A DNA stretch of 64,000 nucleotides from Taudactylus pleione (taxonomy: Eukaryota > Chordata > Amphibia > Anura > Myobatrachidae), in the NCBI GenBank assembly GCA_031769625.1, contig JAUIMM010000115.1, positions 16,012,501-16,076,500 on the forward strand. Reading direction: 5' to 3'. Under the pieces are notes generated by a model. The model saw nothing but the letters and a program-made list of their open reading frames with translations, searched no databases and was not told the DNA's origin. The position numbers were made by a program, and so were the translations under genes. Of the stretch, positions 42,503-53,449 are shown piece after piece; positions within the stretch are counted from its first letter, which is position 1, and each line of letters begins with the position of its first letter.

Positions 42503-43041
42503 GGGCCTGATTCAGAGCCGGACGCTCTGACCAGAGCGCTCGCTCTGAATCAGGGCCCTCCTCCATGAAAATGGAGCGGCCTCCTGGCCGCTCGTATAGC
42601 TGTGGGTGACCACCCACAGCATATGCGAGCGGCCAAAAAGATGGTCGCGATGGTCTTGACCATCGCGACCATCGGACTTGCGACGGAGAGCCTGCGGTAG
42701 GGTCTCCCTGCCACAAGCCCTGGAGTGATTTTGGCTCTATCAGAGCCAAAATCACTCCCACTGACATCACTAGTGATGTCAGTAGGGCCGGCTTCAGACG
42801 GTAGGCGTTCCCATGGGAACACCTCCGTCTGGCAGGCACGCCCACCAAAGGGGGCGTGCTGTCAATCAACATCGACAGCACGCCCCCTTTGGTGCGAGAC
42901 CTGGAGCGATGAAAAGCCCGTCGCTCCCCGGGTCTCGCGCATGCGCACGATGGAGCTCCCTCCGTCGTGCGCATGCGCAGTGGGGAACATCGACCCGCTT
43001 GCGAGCGTACTGCTGCTCGCGAGCAGGTCTGAATGACCCCC
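42503..43041. mobile_element. Foldback element, AGA duplication
   Basis: Ends GGGCCTGATTCAGAGCC and GGTCTGAATGACCCCC with AGA at 42500-42502 and 43042-43044. The internal palindromes are long: GATGGTCGCGATGGTC/GACCATCGCGACCATC, TTGGCTCTATCAGAGCCAA, GGCGTGCTGTCAATC and CGACAGCACGCC, and GCGCATGCGCAC repeats. No coding role; long open frames come from the GC-rich palindromes. Confidence 0.85.
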
Positions 43042-43044
43042 AGA

Positions 43045-43233
43045 ATCAGTCAGAGATATATGAACACTGATCATCCAGATATTTACACACACTGAACTGT
43101 ATTGTAGGCATTGTATACTTTCTATGTGTATATAATAGAGACCTGTGCAACACCTCATCAAAGTAGCTAAGTTTCTGCTATTACCTCTGCATATCTATCT
43201 AAACAGACAGCAGTCTTATTATGCATTATAATT
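43045..43233. other. Short spacer
   Basis: Nothing recognised. Confidence 0.3.
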
Positions 43234-43241
43234 GTTTAATT

Positions 43242-43436
43242 CACAGGTTCTCAAACTCGGTCCTCAGGACCCCACACAGTGCATTTTTCCAGGTCTCTTC
43301 ACAGAATCAAAAGTGAAATAATTATAACCACCTGTGGATCTTTTAAAATGTATCATTGAGTCACCTGTGCACCTGCTGGGTGACCTGGAAAACATGCACT
43401 GTGTGGGGTCCTGAGGACCGAGTTTGAGAAACACTG
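43242..43436. mobile_element. hAT-type MITE, 8-bp duplication GTTTAATT
   Basis: Inverted ends: CACAGGTTCTCAAACTCGG at the left and CCGAGTTTGAGAAACACTG at the right, continuing through TCCTCAGGACCCCACACAGT. The exact duplication GTTTAATT lies at 43234-43241 and 43437-43444. At 195 bp it is non-autonomous. The terminal words match a MITE group widespread in vertebrates (recollection). Confidence 0.9.
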
Positions 43437-43616
43437 GTTTAATTCATTAAACTGTATAACCTATATACAATATTGAAACTGTCTGATCAAGTATGTGTAT
43501 GGTAACCAAACAGGCTACTGTACATTAAATTGAATGGTCCTTCACTGGTATATTGGGCCTGGTTCGGAGTTGTATGCCATACTTATGTTTTCACAAATCG
43601 AGTGATTTTTTGCCAC

Positions 43617-43814
43617 TGTGCATGTGTCCTGGTTGCGTTGTGCATGCGTCTGGGTTGCACTGTGCATGCGTCTGGGTTGCGTTGTGCATGCGTCTGGGTT
43701 GCGTTGTGCATGCGTCCGGGTTGCGTTGTGCATGCGTCCGGGTTGCGTTGTGCATGCATCCGGGTTGCACTGTGCATGCGTCTGGATTGCACTGTGCATG
43801 CCTCTGGGTTGCAA
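43617..43814 (+). repeat. 22-bp minisatellite, nine units
   Basis: Nine contiguous 22-bp units of the form TGTGCATGCGTCTGGGTTGC plus GT or AC. Unit 1 and units 7-9 are most diverged, while 3-6 are nearly identical, as expected from array homogenisation at the centre. It follows GGGCCTGGTTCGGAG at 43556, a degenerate foldback-type end. The overlapping frames rich in Cys-Ala-Met are artefacts. Confidence 0.9.
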
Positions 43815-44133
43815 GGTACATTACCGTAGTCGCACACTGCGAGTATTTATTCACAGTGTAATTGATAGGCAGGGAGTGTTTGGGGGCTATTTGTGCCTGC
43901 CAGATACCTGAAGAACTTTTGACTGTTTGCTGGGTTATTATCTGCTGTTATGTACACATTCTGGACTTCAGTGTTTACTGCATTACCAAGTGTTCAGTAT
44001 TTCCAAAGTGAACTACGGATTTCTGTACAAAGCAGCTTTGCCTGATATTGCCTGCTATAAGAATAAATATCACTGCATGCATATTGCTATATTCTGTGAC
44101 TTATTGTGCAACCACACCCAGGGGAATCATGAC
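43815..44133. other. Non-coding spacer
   Basis: Nothing recognised. Confidence 0.35.
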
Positions 44134-44136
44134 ACA

Positions 44137-44686
44137 GGGTCTTATTCAGACCCACTCGCGAGCGCAGGACGCTCGCAAGCGGGTCGATGTTACCCAAATG
44201 CTCATGCGCACGACGGAGGGAGCTCCGTCGTGCGAATGCGCGAGACCCGGACAGCGACAGCCAAGCTGTCGCTCCGGGTCTTGCACCAAAGGGGGCGTGC
44301 TGTCAATGTTGATTGACAGCACGCCCCCTTTGGTGGGCGTGCCGGGGGCGTTGCTGCCAGACGGATGCGTTCCCATGGGAATGCCTACCGTCTGAAGCTG
44401 GCCCCACTGACATCAGTAGTGATGTCAGTGGGAGTGATTTTGGCTCTGATAGAGCCAAAATCACTCCAGGGCTTGCGGCAGCGAGACCCTACCGCAGGGT
44501 CTCCGTCGCAAGCCCGATGGTCGCGATGATCTTGACCATCGCGACCATCATCATGGACGCTCGCATAAGCTGTGGGTGGTAACCCACAGCTATGCGAGCG
44601 TCCATAAGGCAGCTCCAAGTTGAGGTAGGAGGGCCCTGATTCAGAGCGAGCGCTCTGGTCAGAGCGTCCGGCTCTGAATCAGGCCC
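44137..44686. mobile_element. Foldback element, ACA duplication
   Basis: Ends GGGTCTTATTCAGACCC and CCGGCTCTGAATCAGGCCC with ACA on both sides (44134-44136, 44687-44689). It is roughly the reverse of the 42503 copy, with the same palindrome order inverted: CGACAGCACGCC blocks, GACATCAGTAGTGATGTC, TTGGCTCTGATAGAGCCAA. No coding capacity. Confidence 0.85.
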
Positions 44687-44834
44687 ACAGTCCAGGTTTT
44701 AATGATATCCATTCTTGAGCACAAGTGCCTTTACTAGTACCTCTGAAAATTAGATTTAACCATCTGTGCTCAACCATAGGTATCCTTAACATTGACTGTT
44801 AAGGTGCTTTAAGGACCTAGATTGGGAACCCCTG
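44687..44834. mobile_element. hAT-type MITE fragment
   Basis: TCCAGGTTTTAATGATATCC at the left and GATTGGGAACCCCTG at the right match a hAT MITE group (recollection). The left terminus is missing, perhaps because the foldback element inserted there: CAGGGG at 44119 may be the displaced left end. Confidence 0.5.
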
Positions 44835-44872
44835 GTTTAATGTGTAAAGGAATAAGAAAGGATCAACATTAT

Positions 44873-45355
44873 GGGGCTATTTATCATGGCCTCTGATGAT
44901 GAAGTTTAGAACTCGCTGTGAGGGATTCTTTAGTATCCAACTCACAGCTGGGGAAGCCTTACACCGGAGCAATTCATCATTGCTCCGGTGAGGGGACAAC
45001 TGCTCCGAAAAGCAGTTGTCCCCATGGAAAGTATCACAGCAACTTCTGTAGCTGCGTTACCTACCTGCTCCCCGTCGTACCGGCAACGCATGCGTTGGGG
45101 AGCTGGTGAGGAGGCGGCAGAGGGATCTCTCTTCACATTCCCGCAACACCTTCCCACAGGAAGGAGCAGGGATCTGAGAACAAGCGCCGTCTGAATATGG
45201 CGCTTGTTCTCAGCAGTTCTCTTTCAGTTTTCAGAGTTTGCTGATCACTGGGGGGGGGGTCCCCTAAAAATGAATGGCCCGGTAACTTAAAAATGCGGAA
45301 ACTAGCATTTCCGCATGGTTACCGGGCCATTTATCGTTTGATGAATAGGCCCCCA
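44873..45355. mobile_element. Foldback MITE with TTTATCATGG / ATGAATAGGCCCCC ends
   Basis: Left GGGGCTATTTATCATGG and right TTTGATGAATAGGCCCCC form imperfect inverted ends. Strong internal hairpins: CCGGAGCAATTCATCATTGC pairs with GCTCCGG; GGACAACTGCTCC with AGCAGTTGTCC; TGGCCCGGTAAC with GTTACCGGGCCA. Encodes nothing recognisable. Confidence 0.65.
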
Positions 45356-46073
45356 AGAGAGAAGTGGAGTTTAGTTGCAGAGCATGTATCCAGCTTAATA
45401 AGAGTAAGCTTGGATGGCAGCTGATCATGTTTGTGAGAATTATCATCTATAAGAGAATGGGAGTGTACTCAGATTTACTGTACAATATGTAAAATCTAGC
45501 AGCAGGAACCCAAGTTCCACAACTCACAGGATCACAAGTGCCAGTTAGAAGAACATTGACTGTCTCCTCTACAAACCACACTGCAGATGGTGAAAAGAGT
45601 AATATGCATTGCACAAGTAGTGTCAGCTCCTGATATATGCAAAATAGTATCTTCTAATGAGCCTAACACAAGGTGATGCAGAGTTTTATGTGATGTGAAG
45701 TCAAAATAATGTGTATAGAAGTTGTATAAAGTAATAGTTTGCAAATTTGTCACCATAGAAGATGACCTGGTGTCTATTGTTGCTATCATTGGGGTGTGTA
45801 CTACATCATTTGCATGACTTGTATTTTCATCTATATGACATCAGCCTGTGCAGGGCCTATTACTTGACTTTTCTAACTCCTATAACCCTGAGAAGGAAGA
45901 GACTGAGCTACAGTCAGGTTATCTGCCTAAAGGCAACACCAAGAATAAGCCATAGGAGGCACATTAAGTTAACACACTCGGGGCAGGGATCAGCAGGGTT
46001 TATATACTATTATATCATGGTTTCTGTTCCTGTATTTTTGTCAAACAAGTTGATCACATTATTGTGATTATTG
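45356..46073. other. Non-coding spacer
   Basis: No gene, repeat or transposon end recognised. Open frames are short and domain-free. Confidence 0.4.
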
Positions 46074-46644
46074 TCCCGGATTCAGACCCGGTCGCTAAGA
46101 ATGTTGCTCAGTGCGCATGCATCTAATTCGCAATACGCGTGCGCAAGCCTGTCTCAGTGATGGGGAATCGTGCGCTCGTAGCACACAGACTGCCCGCTAG
46201 TTTGAGTGACAGATAGTGCCATTTGTGGGTGGTAACATGGGAAAGTGATTGTAAACGGGAGTATTGTTGCGGACGCAGGCGTGTCAGGCTGACAAAACGC
46301 TGTTTAAAGGTGTGCATAATTAGCAAAGTAGCGTCATTGTACACGTCACCTGCATGTATTTCAGCCAGCACTGATCGCAGTGCTTGCAGCAGGGAAAGGG
46401 AACCTCAAGGGCTGTGAGCAGCTCCGATGGCTCTCGATGTTACCCGTTAATCCTACAATTCCCGGAGATGACGTGTGTTGCGAGTGGAAAGAGGCCATCT
46501 TTATACAGTAGCGAGTGCTCAGTGCCGTAGCTTGCTAAGACACAGAGGGCGTCCTTACGCCACGCAGTGCGAACGCTTAATTTAAATCCGGCACCTTTTT
46601 GCCAGCAAGTGGCCGCATTCTGTGATCAGGTCTGAATGAGCTCC
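46074..46644. mobile_element. Foldback-type element, degenerate ends
   Basis: Left CCCGGATTCAGACCCGGTCGC and right AGGTCTGAATGAGCTCC, a worn version of the GGGCCTGATTCAG termini. The interior has GTGCGCATGC, GCGTGCGCAAGC and GCGAGTG words as in other members but a different core. No clear target duplication. Boundaries to within a few bases. Confidence 0.6.
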
Positions 46645-47904
46645 TATGTCCTCCTCCGTAGCCACTCATTGGCTCTAAAGTAATGATTTTGTACATTTAC
46701 ATTTTTTTGGAGCTACTCTTTATATAGCAATTGTTCTGTAAGGACTCATGCCTGGCTGTTGTCTTTGCAGAAATATGCTAATGCTGCAGGAGGCATCATG
46801 TGTAAATAGACGCCTCCTGCTGGCTTCTGTGATCCGCTGCTGCATCAGATTCCAATTTTGCAGCCATCGGCCATCTATGTAAGTTTAAGCTTACTCAGAA
46901 TGGCTGTTGGACCTCCTCTGCCGGGGCCAGGAAATCTGCATCAGAAGACGCAAACTCTGGCCTTGGCATGATCAGAAAACAGAGCAGACACTCCCCTATT
47001 TTCTGAGTTGCACACCATCTCCCCTGCCTTAAAAGGCCACAGACTGTCTGAAGTCACAAGTCGGTGAGTACATGGTGCATCTTGTGTGAACTGAGACCAG
47101 TGTTTTTGGGCATAAACTTGGTGGCAAGTATCAAGATACACGGAGCAGCTATTTCTGATGGGAGTGTCATGGGAGTATCATGGGCATATATGTACATCGC
47201 CATGCAATTCTGAGTCTTGCTTATGGAAAAGGTAGGCCTATTCCTGATGGATTTCTTGCACCTAGCATGGGGCTGGTGCAAGTGCTGATAATAATGATGA
47301 CAGTTGCATCTGTGAACACTAGAACATTGGGCAGAATAGGCAATTTCAGACATATAGATTTTCTACTTAGTTTGTAACATGTAGCATCTTCTCACATATC
47401 TGTGATGTGGACGTCTCTTGTCCAGCATAGGTCCCGGCACTCCTGTGGCCCCCAGGTGGGTGCACACTGCTCCTCTGCCCACTGTAGGTCAGTTTCCCCT
47501 TGCTCCCCTGCAGTTTGTCCCGCCAGCTTGTCCACTGGCACCGCTATCTGGATCAGGTCAACTGACTGGCAAACTCCCAAAGGAGCAGCTATACCTAGTT
47601 AGGTGATTCTGTGTTCCAATCCCAGTGCAACTAGGGGTATAAAAGTCCTTCCTGTTGCATTAGCAAGCTGCCAGTGCAAAGTTGGACAAATATTACATCC
47701 TGAGCACAAGTCTCTTTACTTGGACTCTGTATTTGTACACTCTGGTTCTGTTCCTGTTCATGACTGTTGTGCCATTGGACCTGACATTTCATATTCTGCA
47801 TCCAGGACACCTGCCTATTCCATCTATCCTGACTGTAGTCCCAGTGGTAATCTTGTTATTATATATGAATTCCAGATTTTTATAAACAACTTGAATTAAC
47901 TCAC
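46645..47904. other. Non-coding spacer with repeat-like patches
   Basis: CTGCAGGAGGC and CGCCTCCTGCTG at 46784-46822 form an inverted pair, probably a small MITE. 47600-47700 has GTATAAAAG, which resembles a TATA box of an LTR, but no second copy is available for comparison. The Pro/Ser-rich frame at 47402-47606 was not identified. Confidence 0.35.
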
Positions 47905-48545
47905 TGTGAATAACATAACAGGAGGAGGTGCCTAGATGGTTAACATTTCCACAGACTGTCTGTTGCAAAAATGCAGCGCAGGCAGTGCTGTGAGAGTGAA
48001 AACAATACATCAGCTGAAAAGGAAAGATTACCTGTAGCTGATAAGTGCCGGGTGGTTGCTGGGGAGGGCTGTGGCAGTGTCTACAGTCCCTCTGGCTACC
48101 AGACATATGTTTCACCGCATGGGGCTTTTTCAATGGTTGCATATTCTATTCTACTCTCATGGGAGTACATCTCATTCAATATACTTTTTCTTAAATATTT
48201 ATTATCATGGTAGTACATCCACCATCATCACCTTAGTTGAATCTAGAGGTTGTGTACCAGTGCTCAGGTCGTTCCACATTTTTCCCTTCCTACAATATAT
48301 CTAAGTGTTGTTAATCATGTCTACAGTTGGATGATGTCACTATCAAACTCATCCTCACCCTCACCCTCATCAGTGTTGTTAATATCATCACCACACAATA
48401 TTAGCTCATCCCCACTGGAATATTCTGTTATAGAAGTCTCTGTACTTTGTTGTAATTGGTAGCAAAGGTTTTCCTCATTTCGAGACAGTTTTTCCATCAC
48501 TCTCAAGGTTCCTGGCTGCGCTAAAAACTCTTTCCCTCTATCCCT
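47905..48545 (-). pseudogene. hAT transposon fragment (copy E)
   Basis: The stretch 47917-47945 is the complement of a BED-finger coding block (NHLGTSSC-like), and 48320-48540 matches the 3' region of elements B and C: ATCACCACACAATATTAGCT, CATCCCCACTGGAATATTCT, GTTCCTGGCTGCGCTAAAAA and ACTCTTTCCC. The order of the two blocks is reversed relative to element C, and the catalytic region is absent, so this is a rearranged remnant. Non-functional. Confidence 0.55.
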
Positions 48546-48666
48546 GATCTAATGGATTTATGTGCCTTATTATACTTATGCGACAACAAAGACAGAAGCC
48601 TGGAGCAACAGCCATAGCCAGAATCACCTGCAAATAAAAAGAGAATTGGGGAAAAAAAACATTATT

Positions 48667-48669
48667 ACC

Positions 48670-48698
<29 letters not shown>
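48667..48698. repeat. AT dinucleotide microsatellite
   Basis: An uninterrupted TATATA tract of about 30 bp. A second tract lies near 49308-49328. Confidence 0.85.
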
Positions 48699-48700
<2 letters not shown>

Positions 48701-48780
48701 TTAAGTGGATGCAGGCACTCCCTTCAGATTGCTCAAGCCATGGTGCTCACTAATGTCAGACAAACAATGTAGCAAAGAAA

Positions 48781-49140
48781 GTGTCACTCTTTGGGCTTAT
48801 CAATAAGGCAAACACTGAGGTCTCAATGTCAACATTTCGAGTTTTAATCCAAACTTGTCATCAGGACATACATATAATAATGAAAAAGCCATTACCTTTA
48901 TACACCCCTATCGCATGTGCCGCCAAAGCAACTCCGCCTCCCTCTCACTCACGAGGTCCCGGCCACTGCTGATGATGTCGCTGGAGACAGCATGTTGCCC
49001 TGGCAACAAACGATACCAACAACATATGATCCATGTGCAATAACAAAAGCACACTGCTCAATCACATTACGTGAACATATTATTATTTTAGCTAACTTTT
49101 TAACTATGTATGTCTGTAATATGTTCACGTAATGTCACCA
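48781..49140. repeat. Unclassified interspersed repeat-like block
   Basis: It contains TCAACATTTCGAGTTTTAAT and CTTGTCATCAGGACATA phrases and a GC-rich centre, in the style of dispersed frog repeats (recollection). ATTACGTGAACATATTATTA at 49066 pairs with AATATGTTCACGTAAT at 49117, an inverted repeat that could mark one element end. Confidence 0.4.
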
Positions 49141-50670
49141 TTTTTAAAGCAGGGAAGCTGAAATAACTGACCAATTGGAGACAGACATGAGGTCTGTCCC
49201 AGGAGAACTGGATTCCACCAGACAGCTGATCAAGAAAGAGCTGTTTTTCTAAAAGAAAAAGAAAGGCAGTGAGTATAATGAGGGAGGAACCTTAGTAATA
49301 TAATAGCAATATATATATATATATATATCTCAACCAGATATAAGCCATGGCTCTAGAGAAACCTACCGTTTTCTCTAGAAAAAGGCTTTCTCCACATTTT
49401 GAAGTGTCTCTCATTGGAGATATCAGTGATTTTATTTTAGCTTCACCACAGGAAACCCCAGATATCAGTGTCCCTATATGAAGCTATTCGGACAGTTGCT
49501 TGATTAAATTTACCATGTATTGAACAGGTAAAATTTTGTTCTCTAGAAAAAGAATCTTACGCCATTTTAGGTTGTCTTTATCAGCAGTTTAAGGGCTGCC
49601 AGAGAGAGAGAGCTCACATCAAGTCTGGTTTTCCTGATCCTATATCTTTCTTTCCAATCCTCATACTAGTTTCCAGCAAGGACAAAATTAACAGTCTAGG
49701 CAACTATTGAAGCAGTATTGTTAATGAGCTGAGCATATTTATTGACCTGGGTATATTGATTTTATTGAGCTGTGCAATCATATGTATAATGCCAATATAT
49801 TGCAAAAAACTTTGTATTCACATAAAAAAAGTTCATCACATGTAGCAGCCAATAAAGTGCATTAGAAAAGTAAACAGGTGTGACACTTATCATGATCCAT
49901 AATGCCAGTATAGACCAGAACAGTGGACTTTGAAGATTTCTTATGTGACAAGCACCCAATTTGTGATTTGGGAAATGTGTGTGTTTCTTCTCGGATTTAT
50001 TTAACACCAATATACAATATATAAAAAATATATACATAGGGTGGACATTTGTTTTCAGGGGGGTGGATTATATTTGGTGGATTAATTTGCATTCCCCAGC
50101 TCCTAGTCCTTTGTGGCTCTGGACTTCATACACTGTCATGTGAGCATGTGCGGACTGCTCACTACACATGCTCTATACAGACTACAGGAGTGAGACAGAG
50201 AGCATTTTGCTGACAGTGAGAAAGAGACAAGCTGCATCTGTTTCAGAAATTACAGAGCACTGGCCTATTGTCAGGTGGTGAGAAGCAGAGAGAAGAGGTG
50301 AAAGAAAAAGGTACTTAGTGATATATATAGCCCTGTATGGTTTATGTGTTCAGCCACTAAAGAGAAAGTGGTAAACAGCCTTGTTACTCTCTGGTTAGAG
50401 AAAAGCTATGACCATCAATATTTTTCCCATAAGTAGAATAGAAGCCCTAGATTTACTAAGGTGACTTCTCATTCATGACAGATTCTCGTAGGAAGTTGAG
50501 AATTTTTTTGTTTAGCAAAATCCTATTGGATTCCTACAAGGACTGAAGAGGACAAATTCCAAAACATTTAATAAGAAATAAATGGGTAAATGCGGGTCTG
50601 GTAGAGGTTTTTTTCTCAATAAATTTGGTTTAAATTCAGTGTGTGTATTTTTTAATGTTTCCTTTATACA
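49141..50670. other. Non-coding spacer
   Basis: No gene recognised. Small inverted words GTTTTCTCTAGAAAAAG and CTCTAGAAAAAGAATC at about 49367-49560 recur. Otherwise AT-rich and featureless. Confidence 0.4.
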
Positions 50671-51130
50671 GTAGGTGCACTACAGATGCAAGCAGGCCCT
50701 ATCTGTAATGACAGGCCAGCACTTGTGGTTTTCCAAGTGTCAGCATGCTCTGGCAGCCCTTAACATTGAGTATGACAGGACTTGCTGGGAAGTGTAGACC
50801 ACCAGCAAAGGACAATGTTATCATTATTATTGTCACTTTATTATCCAGCAATTACTGCTACATGGTTGCTGTAGGAACTCTAGTGCTATTAGCACTGGGG
50901 ATGGATGTATCCAGGAAGGGGGCCCACACATTGTTTTGTTGGCCCAACCCCCTGTGGAGGCTAGCCCTGGTAAAAACTGGTCTGGGAATGGTTGGAACCA
51001 TGGTGAGGGGAACCCAACACTGGAGGTATCCCCTCTATGGTTCCATCAATCCTGGCTGGCCAAGTCTAGTGCTGGTTATAAAAAAATAGGGGAACCCCAC
51101 ACTATTTGTCCAAATTTTTTTCACTACCAG
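50671..51130 (+). repeat. Unclassified interspersed repeat, copy 2
   Basis: Diverged counterpart of 12895-13520. Shared phrases: CCAAGTGTCAGCATG, GACTTGCTGGGA, GGTGCTGGTTAT-type block (AGTGCTGGTTATAAAAAAAT here) and GGGGAACCCCACAC. The predicted frames (50745-51181) are not conserved with copy 1. Confidence 0.5.
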
Positions 51131-52126
51131 ACTAGGTTTAAATGTATAGAGCTGGATGTCAATTGTGGTTTTCAATTTTAGTGAATTTTCGCAATTTAAA
51201 ATTTGCTCAGTCCTTCACAGATCACAGGGATCTCTGCAGTGCTTTAAAACCCCAGCAGTATAGGTAAGTATTTGCAGTGGGATAGTGGTTTCGAAACTGA
51301 CAGTGTGTTGTTTTTATAAGGTCAAACCAACCTTTAGTAATTGCTGTATTTTTTCCTGCTTCGACTTGCTTAACTGCTCATCCAGTTACAGTGACCTACA
51401 TAAATGAAACAGACAAATGATCCTAATCAGAAGCCAAGGTAGTATTTGCAGTGGCAATTGTACCCAGCCCAAATCATTTGTAAAAATATCCAGGTTTCAT
51501 AACTCAAAACAGATCTTACAAAAAGTTCTACATGAAAAATAAAAATAAATAAAGCAAGCACACCTTTGTTCTTTTTCTTTTGTATTTGATTATCTGATTC
51601 ATATATGTATATTAAACTGTTTTGTAAATTATAAATACACCTAGATAATCAAATGCAATGTTAAAATCAAATACAGAATTCAATGAAATGGTCATATTGT
51701 TTAGATTTGTTTTAATTTGTTCTGCAGTTCGTAATCAGAAATATCTGCAGAAGCAGCTATTTTACTGATACCATATAAAAATGTTAATTTTCATTGTGTA
51801 TTTCACATGTAAAGCACTACTGATTAAACTGAAACAGGTGCCTTTAGCATCAGGTGCTGATGTTGTTTCTGTTTTTTTCTTGTATTTAACTTACCAGTTT
51901 TCTTTTGGACTGTAGAAAACATGGAAATAACATACAAACTCCACACAGATAGGACCCTGGTCTGAATCAAACTAACGAGCACAGTGAAACAGAAATGTTT
52001 ACCACTGCACAACCATGCTGTGCTAATTGCTGTATTTTGCAGAACTTTCCTTCAAGTGTAGGGGACTTCAGAAGTCCAAGCTTTTGTGGAGCTACACAAA
52101 GACTGTCAGGGCATTTTGGATTATGT
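51131..52126. other. Non-coding spacer
   Basis: AT-rich sequence without recognisable features up to the target duplication of element C. Confidence 0.4.
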
Positions 52127-53449
52127 ATTTCCACTAGGGATGTGTGCCAACCCCCGTGTTTTGGTTTTAGATCTGTATCTCCTTCGTGTTTTGGATCTGG
52201 ATATGGTTTTGCTCAAAACCGCCCTTGCATGTTTTGGTTCTGGTTTTGGATATGTATTTTTTTTCTAAAAAATCCTAAAAACAGCTGAAATCACATAATT
52301 TGGGCCTGTTTTTTTTCCTACAGTATTACTAATCTCAACAACATTTATTTCCAGTCATTCCCAGTAATTTTTGACCACCTCAAAGCTCACAATATTGATT
52401 TCAACCAGTTTAGGCCAAAAGGTTGCACTGAGCTAGTTGGCTGACTAAGCTAAGCGACAGCAGTGGGCGGCACTGACATGTGGCAGTTCCAACATGGCAC
52501 ATCAGGAAACAAATGTTTTTTATTAATCAAGAATGAGGCCTTAGGGAGTTGGAGTATGTATGTAGCTGAAGCCATGAAAATGAAGGGTTGATTCATAGTA
52601 AATTTAATTTAAGTTTTGGATTCTGAAGCAAATTTATGAGGGAGGGAGGGAGGAGAGGAGTCATTTACAAAGAAATTTGACTCATTCACATCAGTCCTTG
52701 CCCCAGTTGAGCCCTTTGTTGGTTCCGCATTTTTTTTTTTTTTAAATGAAAGGGGTATGCGGGAAATGCTTTATGTGGCCATAAAAATTTCTGGACATTT
52801 TCGACATTCAGCAACCGCATGCCGAATACATCATCAGCTGTGGCAGTTCAATTACCAACATGGCACATCTAGGAAAGAGAATGGTGCTGCAGCGGCTGGC
52901 AGGATGGCGGTTTAATAAACTATGAAATTAAAAATTTCAGGCTACAATGCCACAAACAGCACAAAATGCAAAGAGAAGAGGTGCAAGATGAAATTGTCTT
53001 TGGTCCCTCCCACCCACCCATATGATGTATATATGAACCAGGACATTCACAGTTTAACAAACCAATCACTTCAGCATCAGGGACTGCCACTTGTGGCTGA
53101 AATTATTGGTTTGTTTGGGCCCCCACAAAACAAGCTGCCAATGCACAGTGGACATTGGTTTCAATGATCTCTACATACTAAAACTGGCTCTACAACATAG
53201 GTAAGATCAGATGTCTTAATCATCCGCAACATTCTAATCCCCATGAGTGTTTACATCCTCTTCTTCACACAATATTAATTTGTCTCCGCTGGAATCCACC
53301 ATTACAGGCACCTCTGTATTTTCATTTTACTTAATTGCTGGTAAAGATCTTCCTCATGGAATTTGTAATTCATTTTGATGAAAATAATCTTTTCCACATT
53401 CTAGGGAAGTAACCTCCTATGACGATCACTGACAAGGTTCCCGGCTGCG

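Noticed and set aside
42435..43161. Long frames on both strands across a GC-rich block, suggestive of a coding exon
   Set aside because: The block is a palindromic foldback element with an AGA duplication; frames are open because of GC-rich inverted repeats.
43617..43814. Possible CRISPR-like array
   Set aside because: Units are contiguous with no unique spacers, and the window is eukaryotic.
43530..43911. Overlapping frames rich in Cys-Ala-Met on both strands
   Set aside because: All derive from the 22-bp minisatellite.
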